Shown here: one piece after another, positions 23,370 to 32,051 of the stretch | How the letters are laid out: every line of letters begins with the position of its first letter | Numbering within the stretch: position 1 is the stretch's first letter | Source: an uncultured Eubacteriales bacterium | Lineage (GTDB): Bacteria; Bacillota; Clostridia; Oscillospirales; Acutalibacteraceae | Length of the DNA: 64,000 nucleotides | Direction: 5' to 3' | Assembly: GCA_934725425.1 (NCBI GenBank) | Contig: CAKVAX010000001.1 | Location: forward strand, 124,001 to 188,000 | Program-made: the position numbers and the translations under genes | Notes under the pieces: generated by a model | What the model saw: the letters and a program-made list of their open reading frames with translations, nothing else | Database searches by the model: none | Told to the model about the DNA's origin: nothing

Positions 23370-24710
23370 ATGTCAAATCCCGTAGTGGCGCTGGTTGGAA
23401 GACCAAATGTAGGAAAGTCAACTTTATTTAATAAGTTGATTGGTAAACGTGTTTCTATCGTAGACGATTCTCCGGGAGTAACGAGAGACAGAGTTTATGG
23501 TGAGTGTGAGTGGGAAAATAGAAAAATTTCTTTGATAGATACTGGCGGCATAGAAACCGCGAAAACTGATGATGTTATTCTGCAGGGAATGCGCCATCAA
23601 GCTGAGTTGGCTATTGATATTGCAGATGTGATCGTTTTTGTTGTTGATGTGAAAACCGGGTTGGTTTCTTCTGATAAAGAAATTGCTGCAATGCTTACTA
23701 AATCCGGTAAACCTGTAGTTGTTTGCGTTAACAAATGCGATAATATAGGCAATACAGATTTTAATTTTTATGAATTTTATAATTTAGGTTTGGGAGAACC
23801 TTTGCAGATTTCTTCTGTGCATGGACACGGCACGGGTGACCTTTTAGACGAAGTGTTTAAGTATTTACCGGATGCTGATGAAGAAGATGATGAGGATGTA
23901 ATTTCGGTTGCTGTTATAGGGAAGCCTAATGTTGGAAAATCTTCGCTTGTAAACTATATTTCAGGGCAAGAAAGAAGCATAGTTTCAGATATTGCAGGCA
24001 CTACAAGAGACACCATAGATACTTTAATCTCAAATAAGTATGGTAAGTTTAATTTTATAGATACAGCTGGAATCAGAAGAAAAAGTAAAGTAACTGAAAA
24101 AATAGAAAAATATAGTATAATACGAGCAAAATTGGCGATTGAACGCGCAGATGTATGTGTGATAATGATAGACGCGAAAGAAGGGCCTACTGAGCAGGAT
24201 ACCAAGGTTGCCGGACTTGCTCATGAAGCCGGAAAAGCATCTGTGATAGTGGTAAATAAATGGGACGCAGTAGAAAAAGACAGTAAAACAATGGATAAAT
24301 TTATGGAAAAAATAAAAAAAGAATTTTTATTTATGTCATATGCTCCTATAATATTCACTTCTGTTAAAACAGGGCAGAGAATTGAAAATATTTTTGAAAT
24401 TATTACTAAAGTTTCGAATAATAATTCTTTGAGAGTATCTACAGGAGTGCTTAATGATGTTTTATCCCGATCTGTTACAAAAACTCCTCCACCGACTCAC
24501 AAGGGCAAACGCCTCAAAATTTATTATATGACTCAGGTGACTGTTAAACCTCCTACTTTTGTGTTCTTCGTTAATAAATCGGAGCTATTTCATTTTTCTT
24601 ACCAGCATTACATCGAAAATAACTTAAGAAAAACATTTGGATTTGAAGGTACTCCGATACGATTTATAATAAGAGAAAAATCTGAGAAAAATTTTGAACG
24701 TAAAATATAA
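23370..24710 (+). CDS. der: Ribosome-associated GTPase Der (EngA)
   Basis: A 446-residue tandem-GTPase protein required for 50S maturation. The first GTPase domain has GRPNVGKST at residue 10 and NKCD; the second begins near residue 180 with GKPNVGKSS, DTAG and NKWD. A C-terminal KH-like domain follows (TPPPTHKGKRLKIYY). The ATG at 23370 matches the family start; the frame extends upstream without support. It leads an apparent operon der-plsY-histidine phosphatase-typA. Confidence 0.96.
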   Translation: MSNPVVALVGRPNVGKSTLFNKLIGKRVSIVDDSPGVTRDRVYGECEWENRKISLIDTGGIETAKTDDVILQGMRHQAELAIDIADVIVFVVDVKTGLVSSDKEIAAMLTKSGKPVVVCVNKCDNIGNTDFNFYEFYNLGLGEPLQISSVHGHGTGDLLDEVFKYLPDADEEDDEDVISVAVIGKPNVGKSSLVNYISGQERSIVSDIAGTTRDTIDTLISNKYGKFNFIDTAGIRRKSKVTEKIEKYSIIRAKLAIERADVCVIMIDAKEGPTEQDTKVAGLAHEAGKASVIVVNKWDAVEKDSKTMDKFMEKIKKEFLFMSYAPIIFTSVKTGQRIENIFEIITKVSNNNSLRVSTGVLNDVLSRSVTKTPPPTHKGKRLKIYYMTQVTVKPPTFVFFVNKSELFHFSYQHYIENNLRKTFGFEGTPIRFIIREKSEKNFERKI

Positions 24711-24742
24711 TTTAGCATTCTAAAAGGAGAATTTTTTTAGTT

Positions 24743-25465
24743 ATGATATTAGAAATATTATCATATTATTGGCTTCCAATATTATTTGTCACGATAGGTT
24801 CGTATTTGATTGGTGGGATAAATGCTTCTATTTTGGTTACTAAGGTATGGAATCCCGGCCATGATATCAGAGATGTTGGAAGCGGCAACGCAGGGTTTAC
24901 GAATGTATTGCGCACTCAGGGAATAAAAATGGGCGTGATAACATTTGCTATAGATTTTTTAAAAGGCATTGTGGCGGTTTGGTTTTCAGAAATTATATTT
25001 TCTATTTTTCATGTTAACTTAATTGGAAATAATTTTCCCGTGGAGACTTTTTTGAAATACCTGACTTGTCTTATGTGTGTTATAGGGCATATGTTTCCGT
25101 GCTTTTTTGATTTCAAAGGTGGAAAAAGTATTTTGGTTACTTGGTCGAGTATGCTTTTGATTGATTGGAGAATATTTTTAATATTAATATCGGTGTTTTT
25201 GATAACATTGATATTTACAAAAATTGTTTCGTTATCTTCGATATTTGCCGCTGTAATTTTGCCTATAGCAGCATTTGTGTGCAATTATTTTGTGGATTAC
25301 AAACGTACGGGAAATAATATCTTGGTCGTGTGGATACCTTTGATTTTTTGTATTATCATATCTTCAGTTGTTATCATTAAACATCGTGGAAATATTTTGA
25401 GAATAATAAAAGGCGAAGAAAAAAAACTTTGCATAAATAGAACTTTTAAAGGAGGGTCAAAATGA
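24743..25465 (+). CDS. plsY: Glycerol-3-phosphate acyltransferase PlsY
   Basis: A 240-residue integral-membrane acyltransferase that uses acyl-phosphate to acylate glycerol-3-phosphate, the first step of phospholipid synthesis. Family motifs are SYLIGGINASILV, DVGSGNAGFTNVLRT (the conserved SGN/GATN-like motif) and HMFPCFFDFKGGKSI. Five to seven membrane helices are expected. It follows der, a common pairing in Clostridia. The C-terminal tail is longer than usual. The stop overlaps the next gene by four bases. Confidence 0.94.
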   Translation: MILEILSYYWLPILFVTIGSYLIGGINASILVTKVWNPGHDIRDVGSGNAGFTNVLRTQGIKMGVITFAIDFLKGIVAVWFSEIIFSIFHVNLIGNNFPVETFLKYLTCLMCVIGHMFPCFFDFKGGKSILVTWSSMLLIDWRIFLILISVFLITLIFTKIVSLSSIFAAVILPIAAFVCNYFVDYKRTGNNILVVWIPLIFCIIISSVVIIKHRGNILRIIKGEEKKLCINRTFKGGSK

Positions 25466-26133
25466 AATCTTATATAATACATTTTGTAAGGCACGGGATG
25501 ACTGATGCGAATGTGAAAGGTCAGTATGCCGGATCGTGGGACATTCCGGTTTCTGATAAGGGTAAAGAAAAGCTCAAAACGCTGAAGGATACTTATGAAT
25601 ACCCATCGGTGCAGGAATATTATTCCAGTCCGCTTTCACGGTGCATAGAAACTTGTGAGATCCTCTATCCCGAATCGAGTCCTGTTATAATTGACGGACT
25701 TAAAGAATGTGATTTTGGAGATTGGGAAGGTAAAACAACTGATGAATTATCTTCGGACCCTGAATATTTAGAGTGGATAAAAAGTTCTAAAATTGCTCCT
25801 CCTAACGGAGAATCTTGGGAAGATTTTTATAAGAGAATATCAGTTTCTTTCGAAGATATGGTAACATCTTTGATGAAAAGAGGCGTAACTTCGGCTGCTG
25901 TATTTACTCACGGAGGGGTTATAATGTCTTTGTTGGCGATGTATGGAATTCCCAAAGCCAAGCCTTTTGATTGGATGGTAGACAATGGTTGCGGATATTC
26001 CGTAAGAATTACTCCGGGGCTTTGGATGAGAGACAAAGTTTTTGAAGTTTACCAAAAAATTCCATTGGGCTCAAATGAAGAAATCAGCGGTGAATTTAAA
26101 AATTTGATAGACAATTTGAAAGATAATAATTAA
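25462..26133 (+). CDS. Histidine phosphatase family protein
   Basis: A 223-residue member of the phosphoglycerate-mutase-like branch. The RHG motif (FVRHGMTDANVKGQYAG) with the catalytic histidine is at residue 9; SSPLSRCIETC and the second histidine in THGGVIMSLL are also present. Relatives include CobC-type alpha-ribazole phosphatase and general phosphatases, and the substrate cannot be chosen from sequence. It overlaps plsY by four bases (ATGA) and is followed 15 bases later by typA, so it is co-transcribed. Confidence 0.88.
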   Translation: MKSYIIHFVRHGMTDANVKGQYAGSWDIPVSDKGKEKLKTLKDTYEYPSVQEYYSSPLSRCIETCEILYPESSPVIIDGLKECDFGDWEGKTTDELSSDPEYLEWIKSSKIAPPNGESWEDFYKRISVSFEDMVTSLMKRGVTSAAVFTHGGVIMSLLAMYGIPKAKPFDWMVDNGCGYSVRITPGLWMRDKVFEVYQKIPLGSNEEISGEFKNLIDNLKDNN

Positions 26134-26148
26134 AAAGGAAGTATAAAA

Positions 26149-27966
26149 ATGAGTGATTCAAGTAATTTAAGAAATATAGCAATTATAGCTCACGTTGACC
26201 ATGGTAAAACCACTTTGGTTGACCAAATGCTCAAGCAAAGCGGAATTTTCCGCTCCAATGAAAGTGTTGCGGAACGCGTTATGGATTCAGGCGACTTGGA
26301 AAGAGAACGCGGAATTACAATTTTGTCCAAAAATACCGCCGTTATGTACAATGATGTAAAAATTAATATAGTTGACACCCCGGGCCATGCGGATTTTGGG
26401 GGAGAAGTTGAAAGAATACTTTTGATGGTTGATGGAGTACTTCTTTTGGTAGACGCTTTTGAGGGTTGTATGCCTCAAACCAGATTTGTTCTGAAAAAAG
26501 CTCTTAAACTTGGAAAAAAGCCCATAGTAGTGGTTAATAAAATCGATAGGCCCGGTGCAAGACCTGACGAAGTTATTGATGAGGTTTTAGATTTATTCAT
26601 AGAACTTGGAGCCGATGAGGAGCAAATAGAATTTCCTGTTGTTTATGCTTCAGGAAGAAATGGTTATGCTTTTATAAATGAAGGCGACGAAAAAACAGAT
26701 CTGAAGCCTTTATTTGAGACGATTATTAACGAAGTTCCTGCTCCTAAAGGCGATGAAGATGGTCCTTTACAAGTTTTGATTTCAAATATAGATTATGATG
26801 AATATATTGGTCGTATCGGCGTTGGAAGGGTCGAACGAGGAAGCATAAAGGCCGGTCAAAATGTTGTCAGATGCACTAGAGAAGGAATTAATAAAAACAT
26901 TAAAATAGGAAAAATTTATAAATTTGAAGGTTTAAAGAGAGTTGAAGCCGATGAAGCCGGACTGGGTGAAATTATTTCTGTTTCCGGCGTGGAAGGTCTT
27001 AATATAGGTGAAACGCTTTGTGACCCTGCAAATATCGAACCTTTGCCTTTCGTTAAAATAGACGAACCCACGGTTTCTATGAATTTTATGGTAAATAACA
27101 GTCCATTTGCCGGACGTGAAGGAAAATTTGTTACATCAAGAAATATAAGGGACAGGCTTTTTAAAGAAGTCGAAACTAACGTATCTATGAGAGTTGAAGA
27201 AACCGGTTCTGCCGATACTTTTAAAGTTTCCGGCAGAGGTGAATTGCATCTTTCTATACTTATTGAAACCATGAGGAGAGAAGGTTACGAATTCCAAGTT
27301 TCAAGACCTCAAGTAATCATGAAAGAAATCGACGGCGTTTTATGTGAACCGATTGAAATTTTAACTGTTGAGGTTCCGGAAGAATACGTAGGAGCTGTAA
27401 TTGAAAAAATAGGCGCAAGAAAAGCCGAAATGGTTAATATGACACCTAAAGACAGTGGAACAACGATGATTGAATTCAGAGTTCCATCCAGAGGAATAAT
27501 AGGATATCGCTCAGAATTTTTGACGGATACAAACGGAAAAGGTATCTTAAATCAAGTTTTTGATTCTTATGAACCTTACAAAGGCGAAATCGTTCAGCGC
27601 AGACACGGTTCGTTGGTTGCTCATGAAACAGGAGTTTCTACGGGATATGGTCTGTTTGCGGCTCAGGACAGAGGGAGATTGTTTATAGGGCCTGGCGTGG
27701 ATGTTTATGAGGGCATGGTAGTGGGGTCAACCCCAAAAGCAGAGGACATTACGGTAAATGTCTGCAAGAAAAAACACGTTACAAATATGCGTGCATCCGG
27801 TTCAGATGAAGCCTTAAAATTGACTCCTCACAGCGTTTTGAGTTTGGAACAATCTATAGAATTTATAGATGACGACGAATATTTGGAAGTAACGCCAAAG
27901 AGTATCAGAATAAGAAAAAGAATTTTAGATAAAACCATGAGATTAAGAAGTAAAGTAAATAAATAG
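26149..27966 (+). CDS. typA: Ribosome-associated GTPase TypA/BipA
   Basis: A 605-residue translational GTPase of the EF-G/LepA group. The P-loop AHVDHGKTT is at residue 14, DTPGHADF is the G3 motif and NKID the G4 motif. Domain II, an EF-G-like domain and the TypA-specific C-terminal domain follow to the end. It assists ribosome assembly and stress or cold adaptation. It has an AAGGAAG site and ends in a clear terminator, closing the der-plsY operon. Confidence 0.97.
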   Translation: MSDSSNLRNIAIIAHVDHGKTTLVDQMLKQSGIFRSNESVAERVMDSGDLERERGITILSKNTAVMYNDVKINIVDTPGHADFGGEVERILLMVDGVLLLVDAFEGCMPQTRFVLKKALKLGKKPIVVVNKIDRPGARPDEVIDEVLDLFIELGADEEQIEFPVVYASGRNGYAFINEGDEKTDLKPLFETIINEVPAPKGDEDGPLQVLISNIDYDEYIGRIGVGRVERGSIKAGQNVVRCTREGINKNIKIGKIYKFEGLKRVEADEAGLGEIISVSGVEGLNIGETLCDPANIEPLPFVKIDEPTVSMNFMVNNSPFAGREGKFVTSRNIRDRLFKEVETNVSMRVEETGSADTFKVSGRGELHLSILIETMRREGYEFQVSRPQVIMKEIDGVLCEPIEILTVEVPEEYVGAVIEKIGARKAEMVNMTPKDSGTTMIEFRVPSRGIIGYRSEFLTDTNGKGILNQVFDSYEPYKGEIVQRRHGSLVAHETGVSTGYGLFAAQDRGRLFIGPGVDVYEGMVVGSTPKAEDITVNVCKKKHVTNMRASGSDEALKLTPHSVLSLEQSIEFIDDDEYLEVTPKSIRIRKRILDKTMRLRSKVNK

Positions 27967-27973
27967 CTCAAGG

Positions 27974-28003
27974 GCACTCACAAAATTACTGTGGGTGCTT
28001 TTA
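27974..28003 (+). terminator. Terminator after typA
   Basis: An 8-pair stem with one G-U pair (27974-27981 with 27991-27998), followed by a T-rich tail. Confidence 0.78.
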
Positions 28004-28038
28004 TTTTTTTATTTTTAAACAAATTCCATAAAAAACAC

Positions 28039-28065
28039 TTGACAATATATATATATATATATAAT
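28039..28065 (+). promoter_or_regulatory. Promoter with an AT-repeat spacer
   Basis: TTGACA at 28039-28044 and TATAAT at 28060-28065 are perfect boxes but only 15 bases apart. The spacer is made entirely of alternating AT, so each two-base change would alter the spacing; one more unit would give the optimal 17. Confidence 0.68.
28045..28062. repeat. (AT)9 microsatellite inside a promoter
   Basis: Nine uninterrupted AT units fill the spacer between the -35 and -10 boxes and run into the -10. Such tracts change length by strand slippage. Confidence 0.85.
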
Positions 28066-28099
28066 TGATACATAAATTAATTAAAAAGGAGTGTTTAAT

Positions 28100-28996
28100 A
28101 TGGCTGAGCAAGAACTTACAAGTATAATTGATAATTTTGAAAAGAAACTTAGTTTGTTAAGAAAAGCTATAAAAAAAGAGTCTGTAAAGCGCAGCACAGC
28201 GGATAAAATTGTTTTAAATATTTATAGAGCTACAAGTCGATTTTCGCTTAAGGACATGAGTGAGGTTCTTTATTACGTCAGATATATAAAAGTCGAATTG
28301 AAAAATATTATGAAAGAAACTGGAAAAGCTTTAAAAAACAAGAAGTTGCGTTCTGACGGACTGGTAACTATTAATAATTATTTTAAAGGTGTTATCGATA
28401 ACCTGCATTTAATACCAATGGAGGACTCGATAAACGATGTGAAAGATAAGATAGTCGATACTGACGTTCCTACAAATGCTTGCCCTTCTAATTGTTATTT
28501 TAAGGAGGGTATGAATCGTCTGACTGATCAATATAATTGTAATTGGACTCAAATACAAGAATGTTCCCAAAAAGAAGATGAAAAGAAAATAAATTTTATT
28601 AGTAATATGATTAAGGCTGTAAATTGTTTGAGGAAAGCTTGCAAAGTTCATTTAAACAACAAACGAGGCAAGACTCACGAAAACGATTTGAGTGCTATTA
28701 AAAATATTAGTAATAAATTATCCAACCTTAGAGAAGAAGTGACTGATGTTGAATACAATGGTTCACTGGGACTTGGCGAGTTTAAGTTTGGCAAGGATGC
28801 GGAGAATAAGAAGAAAGAAATAAAAACTCATAGTATAGCATGCTGTAAATTGATAGGAGAGACTTTTGGAGGTAAAAAAAATTATTACTTAAAAAAATAT
28901 GTAAATAAAAAAGAATTGTCAGCTTTTGTTAACACTTGTAACTATTTATCTACGATTTTAATCTCACTGGCTAGGGAATGTGGAGCTTCGGTGTAG
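28100..28996 (+). CDS. Unrecognised lysine-rich cytoplasmic protein
   Basis: A 298-residue protein without signal peptide or membrane segment. It is rich in lysine and asparagine and probably mostly helical. A cysteine-containing stretch lies near residues 132-155 (NACPSNCYF, then NCNW and ECSQ), with further cysteines near 180 and at the C-terminus (SLARECGAS). The ATG at 28100 follows AAGGAG at eight bases; a GTG at 28091 overlaps that site. It is a one-gene unit between the typA terminator and the rplS promoter, under the AT-repeat promoter. I know no family for it. Its codon use is as AT-rich as its neighbours. Confidence 0.6.
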   Translation: MAEQELTSIIDNFEKKLSLLRKAIKKESVKRSTADKIVLNIYRATSRFSLKDMSEVLYYVRYIKVELKNIMKETGKALKNKKLRSDGLVTINNYFKGVIDNLHLIPMEDSINDVKDKIVDTDVPTNACPSNCYFKEGMNRLTDQYNCNWTQIQECSQKEDEKKINFISNMIKAVNCLRKACKVHLNNKRGKTHENDLSAIKNISNKLSNLREEVTDVEYNGSLGLGEFKFGKDAENKKKEIKTHSIACCKLIGETFGGKKNYYLKKYVNKKELSAFVNTCNYLSTILISLARECGASV

Positions 28997-29028
28997 CAGT
29001 GACTTATTAAATACATAATTAAAAGTAG

Positions 29029-29057
29029 TTGATTAAAAAAAAATATTATGGTATAAT
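29029..29057 (+). promoter_or_regulatory. Promoter of rplS
   Basis: TTGATT (29029-29034), a 17-base spacer and TATAAT (29052-29057) with a TGG extended -10. Confidence 0.78.
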
Positions 29058-29063
29058 ACTCCA

Positions 29064-29156
29064 TGTGTGGGCATAGTATTGCTTGCAGATATTTAAATAT
29101 CAGCATTCCTCTGCTTTTGAGACTTGAGCACGAATGTGTAGATTTTGGAGGAAAAT
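29064..29156 (+). ncRNA. rplS leader, candidate L19 regulatory element
   Basis: The 93-base leader contains the palindrome GATATTTAAATATC flanked by GCA and AGC, and is relatively GC-rich. Leaders that respond to L19 are known in Firmicutes; I cannot verify a structural match from sequence alone. Confidence 0.35.
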
Positions 29157-29501
29157 ATGGATTTACTAAAAAAAATTTCGGAGTCTTCATTAAAAGAAAC
29201 ATTGCCTGAGTTTAATGTCGGTGATACAGTAAAGGTAGATGTAAAAATTAAAGAAGGCGAAAGAGAAAGAATTCAGGTCTTTGAAGGAACTGTTATTGCT
29301 AAAAAAGGAAGCGGAATAGCTCAAACTTTTACAGTAAGAAAAGTTTCCTATGGTTTTGGAGTAGAAAGAATTTTTCCACTTCATTCCCCAAGCGTTAGCG
29401 ATGTCAAGGTTGTAAGAAGAGGTCGCGTACGCAGAAGCAAGCTTTACTATTTGAGAGATCGTGTAGGAAAAGCAGCAAAAGTCAAAGAAAAAATTGTTTA
29501 A
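29157..29501 (+). CDS. rplS: 50S ribosomal protein L19
   Basis: A 114-residue L19, located at the 30S-50S interface. Conserved segments are PEFNVGDTVKVDVKI, RIQVFEGTVIAKKGSG, GVERIFPLHSPSV and the C-terminal YYLRDRVGKAAKVKE. The ATG at 29157 follows GGAGGA; an upstream TTG at 29145 overlaps that site and is rejected. It has its own promoter, leader and terminator. lepB follows it, as in several Clostridia, where trmD and rimM may lie elsewhere. Confidence 0.97.
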   Translation: MDLLKKISESSLKETLPEFNVGDTVKVDVKIKEGERERIQVFEGTVIAKKGSGIAQTFTVRKVSYGFGVERIFPLHSPSVSDVKVVRRGRVRRSKLYYLRDRVGKAAKVKEKIV

Positions 29502-29506
29502 CAATA

Positions 29507-29528
29507 AGGGGGATAATCCCTCTTTTTG
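29507..29528 (+). terminator. Terminator after rplS
   Basis: A 7-pair hairpin (29507-29513 with 29517-29523) with a TTTTT tail, six bases after the rplS stop. Confidence 0.62.
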
Positions 29529-29573
29529 TTGTGTTTAAAGAAAAAATTATTAATCATGTAAGGGAGTGTTTAT

Positions 29574-30170
29574 ATGTACGGATTGGATAAAAAAACAGAC
29601 GATAATGTTGATGAAGTTAAAAAAAATAAATATAAAAATCCTGCCGGAGAGTTTTCTTCATTTTGTTTTGAGTGGCTTGAATCAGTAGTTCAGGCGATTA
29701 TTTTGGTTGTATTTTTAATGACTTTTGTTTTTAGGTATATGAGTGTTGTTGGAGATTCAATGCGTGAAACTTTGCACGACGGGGATAAATTGATCGTCTC
29801 AAGGTGGAATTATACTCCTAATAATGGTGATGTAATCGCTATAAGCCGAGGTCAACAGGTGAATAAACCTATAATAAAAAGAGTTATAGCAACTGAAGGC
29901 CAAACGCTTAGCATTGATTTTTCAACGGGAACTGTTATTGTTGATGGATCGGTTGTTGACGAGTCCTACATCAGAGAGCCGATGAAAACGCGCGGAGACG
30001 CCGAGATTCCTTCCGTTATTCCTAAGGGATATACTTTTGTAATGGGTGATAACAGGAATTATTCTGCTGATAGTAGATATAAAGAAGTTGGGTTAATTGA
30101 CAATAAAAATATAATCGGTAAAGCGGTTTTTAGAATTTTTCCATTTAGTAAAGTAGGGCAAATTAGTTAA
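29574..30170 (+). CDS. lepB: Signal peptidase I, first tandem copy
   Basis: A 198-residue type I signal peptidase that removes Sec and Tat signal peptides outside the membrane. A cytoplasmic charged N-terminus of about 35 residues precedes one membrane helix near 38-60. The catalytic serine is in GDSMRETL, the general-base lysine in KRVIATEGQ, and the box GDNRNYSADSR lies near residue 160. An AGGGAG site precedes the ATG. A second, closely similar copy follows after 19 bases. Confidence 0.94.
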   Translation: MYGLDKKTDDNVDEVKKNKYKNPAGEFSSFCFEWLESVVQAIILVVFLMTFVFRYMSVVGDSMRETLHDGDKLIVSRWNYTPNNGDVIAISRGQQVNKPIIKRVIATEGQTLSIDFSTGTVIVDGSVVDESYIREPMKTRGDAEIPSVIPKGYTFVMGDNRNYSADSRYKEVGLIDNKNIIGKAVFRIFPFSKVGQIS

Positions 30171-30189
30171 ATTTAAGTTGAAAGGTAGA

Positions 30190-30777
30190 ATGAGATTGCA
30201 CGGATTAAACGAAAATATTGATAATGATGATTTGAAATTTGTTAATCCTGCAGGCAAATTTTCTTCATTTTGTTTTGAATGGCTGGAATGTATTATTCAA
30301 GCGGTTATTTTAGTTGTATTCTCTATGACATTTGTTTTTAGGATAGTTACTGTCGAGGGTGAATCGATGCGCGACACTTTGTACAATGGGGATAGACTCG
30401 TCGTTTACAGGTGGAATTATACCCCCACAGACGGAGATATTGTTGTTATTTCGCGCGGACAGATAATTGATAAACCGATAATAAAGAGGGTTATAGCTAC
30501 CGAAGGGCAAACACTTGAGATTAATTTTTCTGACGGAAAAGTTAAAGTGAATGGAAAAGTTTTAGACGAAAAATATATTAAAGAGCCAATGTGGCTACAG
30601 GGCGATGCCGACATTCCGTATGTAATTCCCAAAGGTTATAGTTTTGTGATGGGTGATAACCGGAATCGTTCTACGGATAGCAGATTTATAGAAGTAGGGC
30701 TGATACCCAATCAAAATATAGTTGGTAGAGCCGGTTTTAGAATTTTTCCGTTCAGGTGTATTGGAAAAATTTTTTAA
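30190..30777 (+). CDS. lepB: Signal peptidase I, second tandem copy
   Basis: A 195-residue paralogue of the preceding gene, co-linear and about two-thirds identical by eye. The whole FSSFCFEWLE membrane-entry segment, the serine box GESMRDTL, the lysine box KRVIATEGQ and GDNRNRSTDSR are retained, so both copies should be active. The ATG at 30190 aligns with the first copy and follows AAAGG; a TTG at 30178 is less likely. Separate copies may differ in substrate range or growth-phase use, as known for multiple SipS-type enzymes; that is inference. Confidence 0.92.
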   Translation: MRLHGLNENIDNDDLKFVNPAGKFSSFCFEWLECIIQAVILVVFSMTFVFRIVTVEGESMRDTLYNGDRLVVYRWNYTPTDGDIVVISRGQIIDKPIIKRVIATEGQTLEINFSDGKVKVNGKVLDEKYIKEPMWLQGDADIPYVIPKGYSFVMGDNRNRSTDSRFIEVGLIPNQNIVGRAGFRIFPFRCIGKIF

Positions 30778-30921
30778 GTGATTAACTGGAGCGCTGAAAA
30801 AATTCCTATTATTGAAAAAACCAGAAACCCAGATAGAATAGCTTAGTGCCGACTCATACATACTTTTTTCTAGGAAGAATTACAGCAAAATTAATTTAAT
30901 GTAATATCATATTTTAAATTT

Positions 30922-30952
30922 AGAACTGACCTTTTTAGGTCAGTTCTTTTGT
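30922..30952 (+). terminator. Strong terminator between lepB and the ABC importer
   Basis: A perfect 11-base stem (30922-30932 with 30937-30947), then TTTTG. It lies 145 bases after the second lepB. The bases between (30778-30921) hold no ORF or recognised riboswitch. Confidence 0.85.
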
Positions 30953-31034
30953 TTTGGTAGAACTATACTGTAAATCACAAATTTTTAAAACGTGTAATAC
31001 ACTAAAAGTATAGCTAGTTTTAGTTGGTGATGCT

Positions 31035-32030
31035 ATGAAAAAAATGTTGGTATTTATTAGTACTTTTTTTATATTAATTTTTTCCGGTTGCAGTCTTAAC
31101 GATTCGAAGTCTGCCACGAAGAAAGTAAAGCTCAATGAAGTTACGCGTTCAATTTTTTACGCACCTCAATATGTTGCGATGGAACTTGGGTATTTTGAAG
31201 ATGAAAATATAGATTTGGAATTAGTTACCGGCGAAGGCTCTGATAAAACCATGACTTCAATTTTATCTTCTCAAGCAGATATAGGGCTTTTAGGCTCATC
31301 TTCTGTGATAAGCGTTTGTGAACAAGGCAAGGAGCATTGCCCTATGATTTTTGCTCAGCTTACCAAAAAAGACGGGAGCTTTTTAGTGGGAAGAGAGGAT
31401 GACTTTGATTGGACTGATTTGAAAGGAAAAGAAATTATTGCCGGGCGCAAAGGCGGAGTGCCCGAAATGGTGTTCGAATATATTTTAAAGCACAAAGGTT
31501 TTGATATAAGCAATGATCTTACTTTATTAAACAACATACAGTTTAATTTGATGGGCATGGCTTTTAGCAGAGGAATAGGAGATTATGTTTTGCTGTTTGA
31601 ACCCACTTGCTCAACTTTGGTTAAGGAGAAAGAATATCATAAACTGAAATCGCTGGGCAAAGAATGCCAAAATATGGTTTATACTTGTTATTGCGCCTCG
31701 GAGGAATATATTGAGCGCAATCCACAGGTTATATTTAAATTCACGAGAGCTATTCATAAAGCTCAGTTATGGGTGAAAAATCATTCTGCGGATGAAATCG
31801 CAAAATTAATTATTCCATATTTTATAGATCTTGATTATGATTTGGCCAAAGAGTGTGTACAAAATTATCTGGAATCCGAAGTGTGGTCTTTTACTCCTGT
31901 GATAAATCAAGATGAATTCGATTTAATACAGGACGTGATGATTCAGGCCGGTGAGTTGAGCCAAAAAATAGATATGAAAAAATTGGTGAATAATGATTAT
32001 TCTTTGGAAGTGGTAAAAGAATTTAGTTAA
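31035..32030 (+). CDS. NMT1/SsuA-type ABC substrate-binding lipoprotein
   Basis: A 331-residue lipoprotein. The signal ends in FSGC, so Cys19 should be lipidated. The fold is the NMT1/THI5-like periplasmic-binding family: VTRSIFYAPQYVAMELGYFEDENIDLEL, then DLKGKEIIAGRKGGVPEM in the ligand region. Members bind hydroxymethylpyrimidine, sulfonates, nitrate, riboflavin or other small molecules. No riboswitch or biosynthetic neighbour fixes the substrate here. The next two genes supply the ATPase and permease, completing a three-gene importer. Confidence 0.85.
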   Translation: MKKMLVFISTFFILIFSGCSLNDSKSATKKVKLNEVTRSIFYAPQYVAMELGYFEDENIDLELVTGEGSDKTMTSILSSQADIGLLGSSSVISVCEQGKEHCPMIFAQLTKKDGSFLVGREDDFDWTDLKGKEIIAGRKGGVPEMVFEYILKHKGFDISNDLTLLNNIQFNLMGMAFSRGIGDYVLLFEPTCSTLVKEKEYHKLKSLGKECQNMVYTCYCASEEYIERNPQVIFKFTRAIHKAQLWVKNHSADEIAKLIIPYFIDLDYDLAKECVQNYLESEVWSFTPVINQDEFDLIQDVMIQAGELSQKIDMKKLVNNDYSLEVVKEFS

Positions 32031-32051
32031 AAATAGAAAGGAGTATTTAAC

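Noticed and set aside
30778..31034. A TPP or similar riboswitch before the NMT1-type ABC importer
   Set aside because: The CTGAGA and ACCTGAT-type conserved blocks are missing; only a terminator hairpin for the preceding lepB genes is evident.
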